From Hygrocybe punicea (lineage: Eukaryota > Basidiomycota > Agaricomycetes > Agaricales > Hygrophoraceae), in NCBI GenBank assembly GCA_963556145.1, contig OY744461.1, positions 5,082,891-5,146,890 on the forward strand: 64,000 bases of DNA, given 5' to 3'. Numbering within the stretch: position 1 is the stretch's first letter; each line of letters opens with the position of its first letter. Both the position numbers and the translations under genes were made by a program. Below the pieces are notes generated by a model, which had not been told where the DNA came from, searched no databases, and saw only the letters and a list, made by a program, of their open reading frames with translations. Below are positions 44,840 to 56,760 of this stretch, in pieces.

Positions 44840-46847
44840 GAATGAAGAAATAACAAAAAGATGAGGAGCAGACAGACAGAAAATTTGCAGGGGAGCATGG
44901 TGGGTGAAAATTGAGGCTGATTAACACACGATGAGCGGCATTTAAAACAACAAAGGATAATTCAATTTCAGATGTAACAATTTGCTTACAAATAGTAATC
45001 ACGTGACATTATGAACGTTCAGATGCTGGAATTGGAAACATTTTCTTTGATTTGTTAATGACTGGTTCTTTACCAGCTTCAGCACACTTTTGTAATCGAT
45101 GCAATAATATGAGTGTCAAATCATTTTTAACAGAGAAAACTTATTATTCTGAATCGCTCTCAATGCCCCAGGCAACACTATCATAATTCAATGGATGTTT
45201 TCAATTGAAATCAATCTGGAGCAGGACTAAATAACGTATTGCAAGTACTCTGCAATTCGGCCAAAATATACTGGCCAAAATAGTTTTTCCTACTCAAGCA
45301 ATTCAGCTTGCTTGTCAAAATCCATCAAGTACATGTTTCTCATGCTCACTCAGATTCACCTGTTTCACTTGAACACAAGTGCCCAATAACATTGGATAGT
45401 TGCAGCCAAGTCAATTGCTTCAATCGAATCATAACATTGAGTGTTGGAGGTAACAGACTAAGTTTATGGTTTTTGGAGATATCTGCATCAAGGTGGTTTG
45501 AGAACTTGTGCCAAGTTGAACATGTTGTAAATGGGTAATCTGAGCAATTTTGTCGAATCACAAGTCTGGTGGAATATCTTACTTTATTACGCTTGCTTAG
45601 AGAGTTGATTGGTGCAAAGAACATTGGATTGACTAAATGATTGCTGTCTTGAAAATAGAAGAATAGTTCTTTCGAAAAACGTGCATTAGAGAAATCTTCA
45701 GCAACAACTTAATTCAGGGGGATATTAACTTGATGAAACCATAACTCCATATATCTAAACTTTATTCATATTGTTGAAAATTTGGCAAAGTTCTTGAACT
45801 TGCCAGCACCATGATGTGGTATGAACATCGCTTTCCCATTTTTCCCAAGCTTCGGTAATTCATGCATTGATTAATGCCACAATGGTATAATTTCTGAAAG
45901 TTTCTGAAAATTCAAATGCATTTTTACCTGGTAAATATATCAGGTTGAATGGACTTAATTTAAACATTTGTAATACGAGAACATAAAGATATGTGCGTGA
46001 ATATGACCAGCGAGAACATTTGAATATTCAAGTGATCACGTGACTTTCATGTCATAAAGCTTGTAAGTTAGTCAACACGTTATACATGTGTTAGTGGAGG
46101 TATCTTGATGATGGAGAACTTCCACGAGATGCATGCCTGGTTGTTGCTCATAGGGGAGATAGACCCCACCTCACTAAGGTGCAACTATGCACCGTAAACT
46201 CCACATTCGCTTGCCATTGTTGAAATTTTGATCAACAAATAAATAATTCATCCTTAAAGTAATCCATAGAACTCAGTATTAAACACCCTGGTTGCTTGAT
46301 CCAAAGCGAAAATCAGACAGTTATTGCATTGCAAGTTGTTCTTTTAACAAAAATTCTGCAACTAAGAATAAATTAGGTTACATTCATAATTCCATTGACT
46401 TTGGGATACAAAGAATTTGCAGTAACTTCTGAAGTTTTCAACGCAACACATCAAAATCAGAGTTTGGGTACTGGAAAACATGTCCAAGACTTGGCCTTAA
46501 GAGGATGGAAATCAACATTATTCGATGTGATATATGATACGTCTGCCAAATAATGCAATGCTGACACCAGAATGCACCAACTAAAGTAGAGCTGGCTCAA
46601 TAGCTATGACAAGGAAATGATATAATCTTGTGATTTTGCGACTGTGGGAAAGTATTTTCTTTTTGGCTCAAATTCTGCAAGTCAGATTGCTTCATAATGG
46701 ACTATCATTTTTATTTCCCACAGTTAGAAATGATTTCACACAGCTTATTGAAATAGGTTCTCACGACTTGTAAAATCAGCCTTAGCAACAATTTTGTTGT
46801 TGGCAGAAAACGACCACATAAAATGATTCCCTTAATGAGATTCGTAA
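44840..46847 (-). other. Non-coding 5' region and terminus of Helitron B
   Basis: Matches 12107-14054 of Helitron A over its whole length with scattered, mostly transitional differences. It ends at the 5' hairpin word TTACGAATCTC...AAGGGAATCA. No conserved open frame. Confidence 0.6.
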
Positions 46848-49293
46848 TAGGAACACAACCATGGCATCATTTGAGGGAACAACTGAGGATTATTGTAGAT
46901 GGATTGTGGATCACTCTCATGTCCAATTGCCAAGATCTTTTTATTATCCATTAAATGTTTGAGAGCAATCGCTTTGATAGCTTTGATACTTTTGGAAGAG
47001 TACTCTTTACCGGTCAGACCATGAACTACAAATGGACACATGCCAGTGTCAGTTCCTTCTTCCTCTTCCATGTAATTAACAGCAGTAGCTTCTGGGTTTT
47101 TGTTAACAAATGATTGTCTATACTCCACCACAACTGGTATGTCATTCTCAGGATATTGCTTCAAGTTTTCTTCTGAAATCTTCAAGTCAAAATAGTCATA
47201 ATCATTCAGTTTTAACCAGTTTAAAGCAGTGGCAACTTTGTTTCTCCTAACCAGCAGTGGTGTATGCTCAAAATCAGATTTTGTAGGCTTACATGATCCA
47301 GTATAAATAAATGCTAGCATTTCATCCAACTCATCAACAGGTGGGGGTAAAATGTCATAAACATTCGGAGTTGGATTGGCAAATGTAATGGCATTTGCAC
47401 TCATTTTGTGCATTCCTGAAGAAACTCGAACTATGCATCTATTGTGTCTCACTCTAGCAATTAACAGTTGTTCTGCATAAGACAAATTAGTTAATTCATC
47501 TGGAATCTTTCCAAGCAATAAACCATTTGCCAGAGACATAGTTGGGCATTTTCCTTTGACCAAAGACTTGCGACACTTCTTGCAAATGCCATGGAGATCT
47601 CCACTTATTATAGGGCTATCTGTAGATTGTATGGGATCATTTACTGAGAAGCACTCTGTTTGAGTTATACCAGCTTGTCTCAAACAACTCAAATTCAAGT
47701 CTGTGTATCTTTGCAATTGAGAGACTGGAGTCAATCTTCCACAGACAGCACAACCAGATTTAATAAATTTGTTGGGAGAGGTATCACCACAAAATCCTGA
47801 AATAATAGTGTGTTGCAATTTTGCTGAAGGTGAATCAGGAGGGAATTGAATATTATCTCTGTATGTCTGAACAGCAATCTGATTTGTTTGTGCATGCTGC
47901 TCAGGGTGGTTCATGGTATGTCTTCTAACTGCATTTAATGTGTGCTGCAGATGCTTGTCAAGATGATCAACTTTGAACTTTGTAACAGCTGCAAGGTTTT
48001 GTATTGCATGCCTCTCAGGATGTTTTAGATGATATTTCTGCATAGATGTTGTTTGGCATGCTTGTCTGGATTTCCACTCTGAAATCTTTGTACAGCTGAC
48101 AGATTTTGTTTGGCATGCCTATCAGGACATTCATTGTGACATTTCTGCACAGCTGCTAGATTTTGTTGTGCACATTCATCAGGATGTTGTGCTTTAAACC
48201 TATTGACTGCTCTGCTGTGTGAGGTTTTCTTGTGCATTGCAATTGCTTCTTCATCAATAAATTCAACGATTGATACAAATTCAGGACAGTTGGAGCACAC
48301 ATAATTTTGTATTGCCATTTGAATTGATCCCTGCTTCATTTTTGAGTGGACAAGAATGCTATGATGAGCCGCAATTACTTTCAAATTGGCAATGGTCAAC
48401 TTTGGAATCAACAGTTCAAATGGGTGATTTACAATTACAAGTGACTTTTCAGATGATGATTCCAATGAGAGGGCTTCATTTTTTGGCATGTAAGAGTGGA
48501 ATTTACATTTAGCTGCATCCATACTGGCATTGTTATTGGTTGAAGCAGGCATTAGTTCATGAAATGAGAATATATTTGCTTTGCCTCCACCAATGCATTC
48601 AATATCAATGTTAGGATTAAAATGTATATTTTCAGACTTGAAAATGTCAAATAATTTCGAAGTTTGATTGCAAATATATTGAGCAGACACTTGACAACCT
48701 AGGTAATGATACAGAACCAAGAAGAAAAACAGAATGGCTCCATTGGCTAATATTGGTTGTTTTGTCACATATTTCAAGTAAGCTCTGAAGTCATGTTTTC
48801 TGAACAGATTCTGTTGAAGTTTCAACTTAATATACACACATTTATTAGCAATGCTAGGTGTACAATGATACACAGCAAGCAAATCAAACATGTTTAAAAA
48901 GACTCTGGTATATAGTTCAAAAAGAAAAGAGATATGAGCTGATTGACAACTAGAAAGAACAAATTCATTACTGTTGTGGATACTTGTGATTGTTTCAGAG
49001 CTTTGTGATGAGAAAGAAGAGGTGGACTGGAGACCAATATGATGAACAGGGACTAAACTTGGTAAATAAGTGGGATTTTCATTTTCATACTTTGGCAAAT
49101 TGTCTTTATAAAAATTCAAAGTAACAGGGCATAGAATGACATTTTGTATGACAGAGACAGTTGGTGTGACAGGGACATTTTGTATGACATTTGCAGGAGG
49201 CACAAGGCAAATCCCAGTGACAGCACATTGTACCCAAGACATTGCAATGATAAAAATCATAAGACATTGTGACATAGATGACATTTTTAACAT
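46848..49293 (-). pseudogene. Helitron C Rep N-terminal gene, truncated by Helitron B
   Basis: A more distant Rep relative. 46848-48043 contains GFCGDTSPNKFIKSGCAVCG, GICKKCRK, LLIARVRHNRCIVRVSSG and NNPQLFPQMMPW. It is cut at WLCSY by the 5' end of Helitron B, so the HUH motif is absent. 48025-49293 is the upstream part in another frame: the two overlap at AKQHLCRNII/MQKYHLKHPER, which indicates an indel. Notable is a run of about eight 15-16-residue units of the form HPDxHAxQNLAAVQKF between about 47880 and 48210, absent from Helitrons A and B. An NYVCSNCPEF zinc-ligand patch precedes it. The remainder of the gene is not in the window. Confidence 0.8.
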
Positions 49294-49652
49294 TTTTGTG
49301 AACAGGTTTATAGTTTTTGGAAAATAAAAGCTAGAGAATAATATGGATATGTCAAATATATCTGGAGAAGATCAATAAACAACATACCAATACAAATTCC
49401 AGCACATAGAGCAGTAAAAATCGAAAAAATCCACAAAATTTTGCATTTTAAGACTATATATGGAAATATTATGTCAGCATGTGATCTTAAATGGTAAGAC
49501 ATTCATACCTGAGCCAGGAAAGATTCACTGTAAACCTGTAGGTTAAGAAATGACTTTATACAATCTAAAAAGATGAAAAAATGTGAAATTTCCACATACT
49601 TTGAATGTTGACAGGGAGATTGGCTATCAAATGATATAGGCTTGTTCTAAAA
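49294..49652. other. Upstream flank of the Helitron C gene
   Basis: AT-rich sequence with no supported gene. Confidence 0.35.
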
Positions 49653-49668
49653 GGCTCCCCGGGGAGCC
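49653..49668. repeat. 16-bp perfect palindrome
   Basis: GGCTCCCCGGGGAGCC, flanked by CTAAAA and ACAAAAATTTTC, sits at an abrupt change from AT-rich to GC-rich sequence. It may be an element terminus or a regulatory site; no partner copy was seen. Confidence 0.4.
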
Positions 49669-50094
49669 ACAAAAATTTTCTTATATAGGGGGGAGGAGCC
49701 AGGGGCAAATGGCGCCCCATATTATACAATCGCGCTGTGAATCTCAGTATTTTTAATCAAGATTAACTTAGATACACGATTCGAGCCTAGACAATTACGT
49801 TGGCTGAGTGATTTGAATAGAACTATATTTGGCTCGACAACTTTCTCTACTAGGCAAAAGCCTCCTTCAACTGTAGGGATGGCTTCGGGATGTCAAACAA
49901 CAGTATGTAGCATTGGATGGGTATGCTAGAGGGTCAGGGTAGGTGAAAAAAGGAGCTGAAGGTATAGTGATGTGGCAAAATGAGAGGTCCTAAATGGCGC
50001 TGGTGGATGTTTGAACATGGCAGAGGGGACTTGTTCTGGGGGACAAAGGGGAACAGGAGGCTCTGGGTGCTGAACAAGGGTTGCGTGGGGGGTT

Positions 50095-50480
50095 GTCCAA
50101 ACACTGTGGGGCTGGGAATAGTGGAAAATGTGGGCCGCGCAATGGTGAAATGATGGGGTGTCTGAACACAGCGGCAGGGACTCATTTGGGGAGACGAGGG
50201 GGAATGGGGGCTCAGGTGGAATGTGGGAGCATGGGATCGAATGAAGGTGCTTGGGACAAACACTCTGGGGCTGGGAATAGTGAAAAATGTGGGCCATGCA
50301 ATGGTGACATGATGGGGCATTTGATCACAGTGGCAGGTGCTTGTTTGGGGAGATGAAGGGGAATGTTGGCTCTGGAGGGTGGAACATGGGAGCATGGGGT
50401 CGAATAGAGGTGCATGAGGTCGGGGATGGCAAAATATGGGGATTGCACTATGGTGATATGGTACATCACGCTGGAGCTCT
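50095..50480. repeat. ~158-bp tandem repeat
   Basis: TGGGGCTGGGAATAGTG at about 50107 and about 50265, then GTCGGGGATGGCAAAATATG near 50420, each followed by GGGCC/GGGGATTGCRCAATGGTG and TGATGGGG. About 2.5-3 units. Frames through it on both strands are treated as shadows. Confidence 0.7.
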
Positions 50481-50789
50481 AAAAACAATGTAGAGGGGCT
50501 TCATTTAGGACAACAAAGGGGAATGGAGGGTCCTGAAGTGGTGAACAAGGGTCTGCAAGGTTGATCGCAGGTGTGTGAGGTCAGGGATGGTCTAGGTGGG
50601 CACACCTTACAGTGTATCTTGTCCATGAAACATGGGTTAGCCGAGATGGACAATTCCCACTTGAAGTGGGCCAGCTGACCTCGGCCGACCAATATCTTTT
50701 CCCAAGGCAGATGGCTTGGCCAAGGCATACAGCTGGCCAGCCCGAGTGGGTTGGCCAACTGGGGGATATTTCCCGCAACCTAATGGGGG

Positions 50790-50940
50790 TTTCAGCTTGC
50801 CATCAGACATGGGTTGGCCGACCCTCTGCCATATATTGGCTGCCCATCAGACGTGGGTTGGCCAACCATCTGCCATATAATGCCTGCCCATCAGGCATGG
50901 GTTGGCTGACCCTCTGCCATATAATGGCCAGACAACCATT
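50790..50940. repeat. ~45-bp tandem repeat
   Basis: CCATCAGRCRTGGGTTGGCC followed by RACCCTCTGCCATATAATGG recurs three times (about 50800, 50847 and 50890). Confidence 0.75.
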
Positions 50941-51026
50941 ATCTGTTGGCAGAGGGTTATGATCCAGTTGGTCAGGTATATATATCAGTTGATTCTCATG
51001 GGCTATATCTTCTGTGATAATATTTA

Positions 51027-54000
51027 TTAATCCATCTTGTTGACAAATGCAGTTTGTGCTTGTGCTATCATCTTTGTCCACATCACGATTTGTTTTTCTG
51101 CACAACAGATGTGACCCCTCAGTCCCAGACCAACTTTGTCACGACGTGCTTCCCATCGCACTTTCTGGTGTTGCAACCATCGAACAGTGTTACCCATTTC
51201 TGACTTGATGCTTTGCAATTCTTCAGACCACTGATCATATCTGGCCTTTCCATGGAGCCAGTTTACACGATACATTGTATAGCAGTGAGATCTTCCATGA
51301 ATTGCTGTAGGAGAATCATTTACCTTCCTGCATCCAATCGTTGTCCCCAGTCTTATTCCTATCTTTCATCTGCCAGATCCAGGACAGCTTGTGACTCTTC
51401 TGGCCCACTCTATTCTCCTCAAGCATATCACCACTCATCTTGAGATCCTCCTGCCTCAGTACTTTGAAACCGTCCAGCATTTCTACACTTCCCCCTAGAT
51501 TGACCAATGCCCAACGAGCCTGCCTGTAGCTTGTGGCATATTTGCCAACCTTTTGCTGGACAGCATGCACATCATCCCATGCTCGAGTCTTCTTCTTCTG
51601 ACTATTTGCTCCATGGACAGAGGTTTGAAAAATTACCATTTTCTCACCCAGTGTTATCCTCAAATTTTCCAAACTGTCATTTGCTTGCCCCACCCTGAGT
51701 TCCACCTCCTGAGCAGCCAAATTTTCCAAACTCAGCCAAGCACATTCCTCAATTCCCAAGGTAGATGGCATTGTAAGTCAACAGTTTTCAGGCCATTCTG
51801 TGACATTGTCATCATCTTCTTCATCTACCTTGCCCTCCTCATCCAAATCCATGATCCAATCATCAGCATCCGATTCACAATTCACCAAATTACAGTCATC
51901 CACTTGTTCACCCAGTATTCTGTGCATTTTTCTGTGGAACGAATTGATTCGAGACTGAAGTCTATTTTGACGATCCTGGCTATGGTGATGATATGTATTG
52001 ATGATATGCCTGTGAATTACGTACACATTCCTACCAACTTCTTCCAATTGGAATCTCTCATGAGGTCATCCAGGATCTCACGTTGTTGGGATTTTGACAT
52101 GAAACGAATAGCACTGGCAATCTTGTTGATGATAGCCCAGAGTGTCTCCAAAATTTTGCCATCCTGCTGACCGGCCCCATGAACGAAGTTGAGACTGAAC
52201 AGGGCAAAACACTTGGTAACATGTGCACCAAGATGAAACTTGCCCACAGCCCCAATGATCTCGAGCGCCTCAGGGAGAGTGAGGTGGTCAGAATCGGAAA
52301 CCCTTTTAGCAAAATTGATGAGCCAACGGCAGATGATATCATATTCCACCAGTGCTTCCTTGATACCACTGTGGCACAGCCTATTGAGAGCATTGCATAT
52401 TGAATAATCAACATTCATGTGTCTGATGCAGGCTGTTTAATAAATTTGTGATGATTCATAGCTTAAAATACATGACTGACCATTCACCCTTCTGGAAGTC
52501 GACGACACTGTGCGGTACAAAGCAACCATGCTTCACATAAGCACATGCACCAATGCCAGTAGCATATAAGTGATGATGATTGGCATTTGCTTGGTTGACA
52601 GCCTTGTGATTGGAGCACTGTGACCTCTGATACAGGATCATTGATTTAGCATTCACAAAATTCACAATTCGATAAATACCTCTTTGGACTTCAAGGAAGC
52701 TGCCAGATGAGCATGATAAGGTGCATCCTCAACCATATAGCCTTGTCCATCAATAAGCCCAACGTTGTCATCAGGCTTCCGCATGTTAATCTGCTCAGGT
52801 TTGAAATTCCCGTTGACGATGATGCTGGGCCTGTAAAGCCACCTGTTTCCGTGTTTGGTGAGGAACTACATGAAACCTGATCAGAATGTCCCACTGATGA
52901 GGTCTATCCATCCAATCCTGGGGAAGATTTATCCCGGGCTGGGGGCATGCAGGGCAAAACAATGCAAGATTGCCATTACCAGGCTCCCTCTCAGTCTCAT
53001 GCCCAAAGCCGAATCGTTTCTTGAGGTTTAAGTATCGCCACTGTCTTGAGACCCTCATCAGTTCATGATAATGATCCTGAACAACATAGCTCAGTACTTT
53101 GTCCTGTATGTACTCTGTAACCAAAGAAGTATATCATGAACTGGCAATGTATCTGGAAATGCATTGCAAGACAGTCTCCTTAACTTGTTGTAGAAGTTGT
53201 TTGCAGACATTTTGCACTCCATCGAATCAATGTAAAAGTAATCCAGCAGCTGGAAAGTGAACGCTGATGATGGCCTTTTTGCCGTTGCAGGATATAAACC
53301 CATACAAAGCAGTTGAATGTCTCGAGCTGGGGCATCTTCGCACGAGCACCATCAGATTCAACATCGGTAAATTCCAGTCGTGTGAGTGACGGTGATGATA
53401 TCTTCCTTGGCGTGAACATCCAAACCCGGATCCAAATCATCTTCCTCACCAACACCAGACATGAGAACATCATGCAGATACATATCTTCAACACTTTGCT
53501 CTGGTTGAACATTTTGATATGTGGGACAATTGCTTCCACCATGGCCAAGAGCCATGACTAGCCCAATTTCATGAAGGTCATGAGGTAAAAAACATCTGCC
53601 ATTCCATATCTCAATTCTGTGGAATTGATGATGCTTGTGTGCCTGCAAGCAACAACATTGGCAGAAGGAAAGGCACCCATAGCAATCAGGGCAACGAAAG
53701 GAGATATCAGCCATGAGACACGTTTGACATGTAGCATCAGAAGGTGCCACCTCAGATGATAAGAGTTCGGAGAGGTATTGCTTGTGAATGATTTTCCAGG
53801 CCTCCATTTGGTCATTCTGAGTCTGAACAACAGCAAATTAAGATCAAACAGAACAGGTAAATATTTTATTAACCTGTCCACTTTTACGATTCCTCTGTCT
53901 CACAGGTTCCTCCTCATCCAAATTCGACGTGGAGGCAAATGGAGTCTCTTCAGTCTGTTGTGTCCATTTTATGGGACTGGGGGGTCTGATAACGGGCCGG

Positions 54001-54107
54001 GCCTTGACTGTCTTTCCACCTTGTTTGGTCAGCACCACTGTAAATTCCACCTCTCTCGCAAACTCTTTCTTTTTGCCTGAGCGTGATGTAACTTTTGATT
54101 TCACCAT
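51027..54107 (-). CDS. KDZ transposase with CxC2 domain
   Basis: Predicted cut-and-paste transposase of the KDZ (Kyakuja-Dileera-Zisupton) class, common in mushrooms. Multi-exon, minus strand. Exon 1 starts MVKSKVTSRSGKKKEFAREV at 54107. The CxC2 zinc cluster (CQTC, RCPDCYGC, CQCCCLQAHKHHQFHRI) is at about 53590-53740. AFTFQLLDYFYIDSMECKMS follows (about 53215-53280). The first catalytic block reads SIIVNGNFKPEQ (about 52795-52830), where Asp is expected at the N before GNF. CSNHKAVNQAN and YATGIGACAYVKHGCF follow, then the second block VEYDIICRWLINFAKRV and VHGAGQQDGKILETLWAIIN (52100-52350). The C-terminal helical region (ELRVGQANDSLENLRITLG, ENRVGQKSHKLSWIW) ends at 51027. I see no stop once introns are placed. 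The D-to-N change would abolish activity if correctly aligned. Confidence 0.85.
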
Positions 54108-54236
54108 GGATGCAACAACTTGCTGAAAATGGGAAATGACGGGAAAGACCATGCCATTTTATAAAGAAAAACACATGGCAAAACACATGGCAAACAATAA
54201 GACAATAAAAGTTATGTAACAAGGCTGGCAGTAATG

Positions 54237-55710
54237 TCACAAATCCCATTCACTATCAGAATCAGAGACAATCATTTCGATGTCCTGCCAACCTCGCACC
54301 AATTTAACTTCACCAGGTGAACTAGGAATACCAACATCTTCTGAGTCCAATGTTATCCCATCAACCCAATTTCGAATTGCTTGCTTACACAAGGCTTGTT
54401 GGAGTTCTCCACGCAAAGTTGCAATTTGTCTGGGTTGCCAATCAACGGTTGCACTGACTCCTCCTGTTGTGCCATGCTTCAGGAGTTCTTCTAACATGCC
54501 TTGAGGATTTTTGAGGAAGATCCGAAGGAAGTGAATCAAATAAATACCACAGTCATCAAAGTTAGGTTATTCCAGCACCTAAAACAATGTTTGTCAATTA
54601 GCCACCCAACCGAGGTGGAAATGGTTAACTGTGGGTGTGATTGTCGTGATGGGAGCCAGCTTTGTGACCTTCCAAGTGTGCTTTGCAACAGAGGCAAGCC
54701 AGTCATGCAGACGTGAGACATCATTTTCATGATCACCAGGTGGTAGAGAATCGAGCACACAGGTTATACTGCATCAAGAATAAGCAGGAAACATGTCAAC
54801 CTGTGTTGGAAATGCATGTGTGCAGTCCATCCTGCCGGTTTTCAGAAAGACATCCTCCAGGATTGATGACGATGATCAAATACCAGTGGGATCTGTAGCT
54901 GAACTCAACTCTGTCTGCATAGAAATGCACAAAACGACATGACTCACCCAGTGGGAACAGGAAATACCAAATATCTGCATGCAAATATGTCATAGGCCTT
55001 TGTCCACCGCTTCACACTCCTCACACCATTCTTCCTGATGTCTCCATGAGACAGAATGACCTTACTGGCAAAACAAAATGGGGCAGACCTTAGTTTCTCC
55101 ATAAAAAATGTTATAAATATGTGAGTGTCGTCATATAATTGCGGTTGAGACTTTGATGCTTCATGCAGCGCATAGCTTGGGCAAACATTGAGGTACTCAG
55201 AAAGGACACAGACAAGATACTCACTACGTTTCAAAGTTGATCAACTCATCATCCAACCAAGCATGGTCCAGATGTTGAAAAGAAATCCATGGCACTGCCC
55301 CCTGAGTTGAATATTTGGCAACAATGTGTGTCCCTTCAATGCTGGAATGCATCAGGACCATGCATTGTCACAAAAATAATGAGACTTACAGAACTGGTTC
55401 AGGTATCTCATTTAAAGACACCATTTTGCAAGTGGTTTCGATGTCATTTCTTTCACAATAACCATGTAGTGGGGACAGCAATATGATGTGGTCACTCACA
55501 GAAAATAGGTTATCCTTTCATCACCCAGTGTGCTCGACAACAGACTGAGCAGATCATCATATAATTCCGAACTCCATGACTTGTGCTCTGGGTCGAAATA
55601 GATGCCCACATGGTGCGTGGATATGATGGCTACATACTCATTGCACCATGAACGCAATAGGTAGGACGTGGAACCATACCATTGTTGTCTCTGCCGAGGA
55701 ACTTGCAAGA
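54237..55710 (-). pseudogene. Ulp1/C48-type SUMO-protease-like gene
   Basis: Cysteine protease of the Ulp1 fold, which in eukaryotes removes SUMO from proteins. Multi-exon, minus strand. Upstream segment YGSTSYLLRSWCNEYVAII to GDERITYFL (55496-55708). The core starts with DHAWLDDELINF (about 55230-55265). ACRYLVFPVPTG joins through a 55-nt GTGAGT...CTACAG intron to SHWYLIIVINPG, giving the catalytic His. CVLDSLPPGD gives the catalytic Asp. A 51-nt intron leads to the nucleophile box PNFDDCGIYLIHFL, giving the Cys. The codon before it is TAA (54567-54569) where Gln (CAA) is expected. This Gln forms the oxyanion hole, so one C-to-T change both stops translation and removes an active-site residue. 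One junction, after CISNTG, could not be resolved. A helical tail ends SDSDSEWDL at 54237. The 5' end is uncertain. Confidence 0.75.
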
Positions 55711-56760
55711 GGCGTTGTCCATAGGACGTGATGCAAACAAATTGAACACCAAACCATGGTTGTCCTCAGCATTGGGTTTTGTCACCTAATGACTTCCCTC
55801 AGGATATGCTGGGGAGGATATGTATAATGCAACTCGCCTGACAATTGTGGATGTCACGTTCCACCCAAATCATTAGCAGGATGGAGGATTCACCTGCGAT
55901 GGTGCATTTGACACTTGGGGATGCGATAAGTGGTGGTTGTGGACTGTGTGGAGAATTACCTTGACCCAGAACATTCAAACATAGCCCAGGAAGTCCCATC
56001 CTTGACTTTGTGATAACTGTTATGGCCTAACATTGCGAATAGGATGGGAAGGGAGAGCAATAGCATCTTTTGAGGAATGTCGCAAAATTTTCTTGACCCA
56101 CGTGATGGTGTTGAGATCACACATGTGACCAGTCACACCTTAGCAATGGTAACTGTCACAGGTGTGATGTCACGTCTGGGCACCCAGACGTGATGGTCAC
56201 AGGCGTGACCATCCATGACATTGAGATGTGAAGTCACACAAACCATATTCAAGTCATGAAGGGAGTTTGCGACTGGAGATTAGCCAGGCTAGGTGCATTT
56301 CAAAGTGCTTCCACACAGACTGCACTATTTGTTGCGTAGTCATACAAGTCGTTGTAGAACCAATTCATGCACCTATTTCATGTAGTCCCAATTTGGCCAT
56401 TCATTGCTCAGTCATCAACAATATAGTGGACACCACATTGATTGCAAGGTATGTTGCTGCAGCTTGATTGACTGAAAGTTAACCTGCTGTGCAATACATC
56501 TGATGAGTTTTCTTCTGTTTCATAGCATGTGCATTAAATCCATCCACATATTTTCTTGTGGCCGCCACACCACCCGAATGATATTCTGCGATATGGCCAC
56601 AAGACGTGCCAATGGGAGACGTGTGCCATGCAGACAATGTGCCTGAATGGTGGCAGGCAACAAATATGTGGTGCGGGCGGACATGCTCGTATCTCCATGG
56701 ACTTTTCCACTCACCAACACATTAGGTGAGCTTCTCATGCTCTGACCACTCCGGTCTTAA
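55711..56760. other. Interval upstream of the Ulp1-like gene
   Basis: Possible N-terminal exons on the minus strand (55799-55999; 56520-56738, with HGTRLPLARLVAISQNIIRV) show protein-like composition but no family. Between them (56095-56240) is a cluster of TGTGAC/GTCACA words with an 11-bp inverted repeat (TCACGTCTGGG-CA-CCCAGACGTGA, 56170-56193). Confidence 0.4.

Larger units (their letters stand above)
34432..46847 (-). mobile_element. Helitron B with nested insertions (inferred span)
   Basis: The 3' terminus at 34432 (GAACTCGTTCATGCC plus the GCGCAGCACTGGC hairpin) matches Helitron A. The 5' terminus at 46847 (TTACGAATCTCATTAAGGG) also matches. Between them, minus-strand Rep and pre-helicase fragments of the same protein are cut by a foldback MITE, a hAT element, a truncated MITE and a CACTA-like element. 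That all belong to one Helitron is inferred from shared ends and consistent order. The rest of the helicase has been lost between about 38312 and 34474. Confidence 0.6.

Noticed and set aside
41528..49293. Reading Helitron B and Helitron C Rep as one gene
   Set aside because: A Helitron 5' terminal hairpin separates them at 46847, and the two sequences overlap in content (both contain the GMHKM...NNPQL segment), so they are two copies.
50081..50488. Frames on both strands in the 158-bp repeat
   Set aside because: They repeat with the satellite unit and contain only repeated His/Ser/Pro or Gly words.
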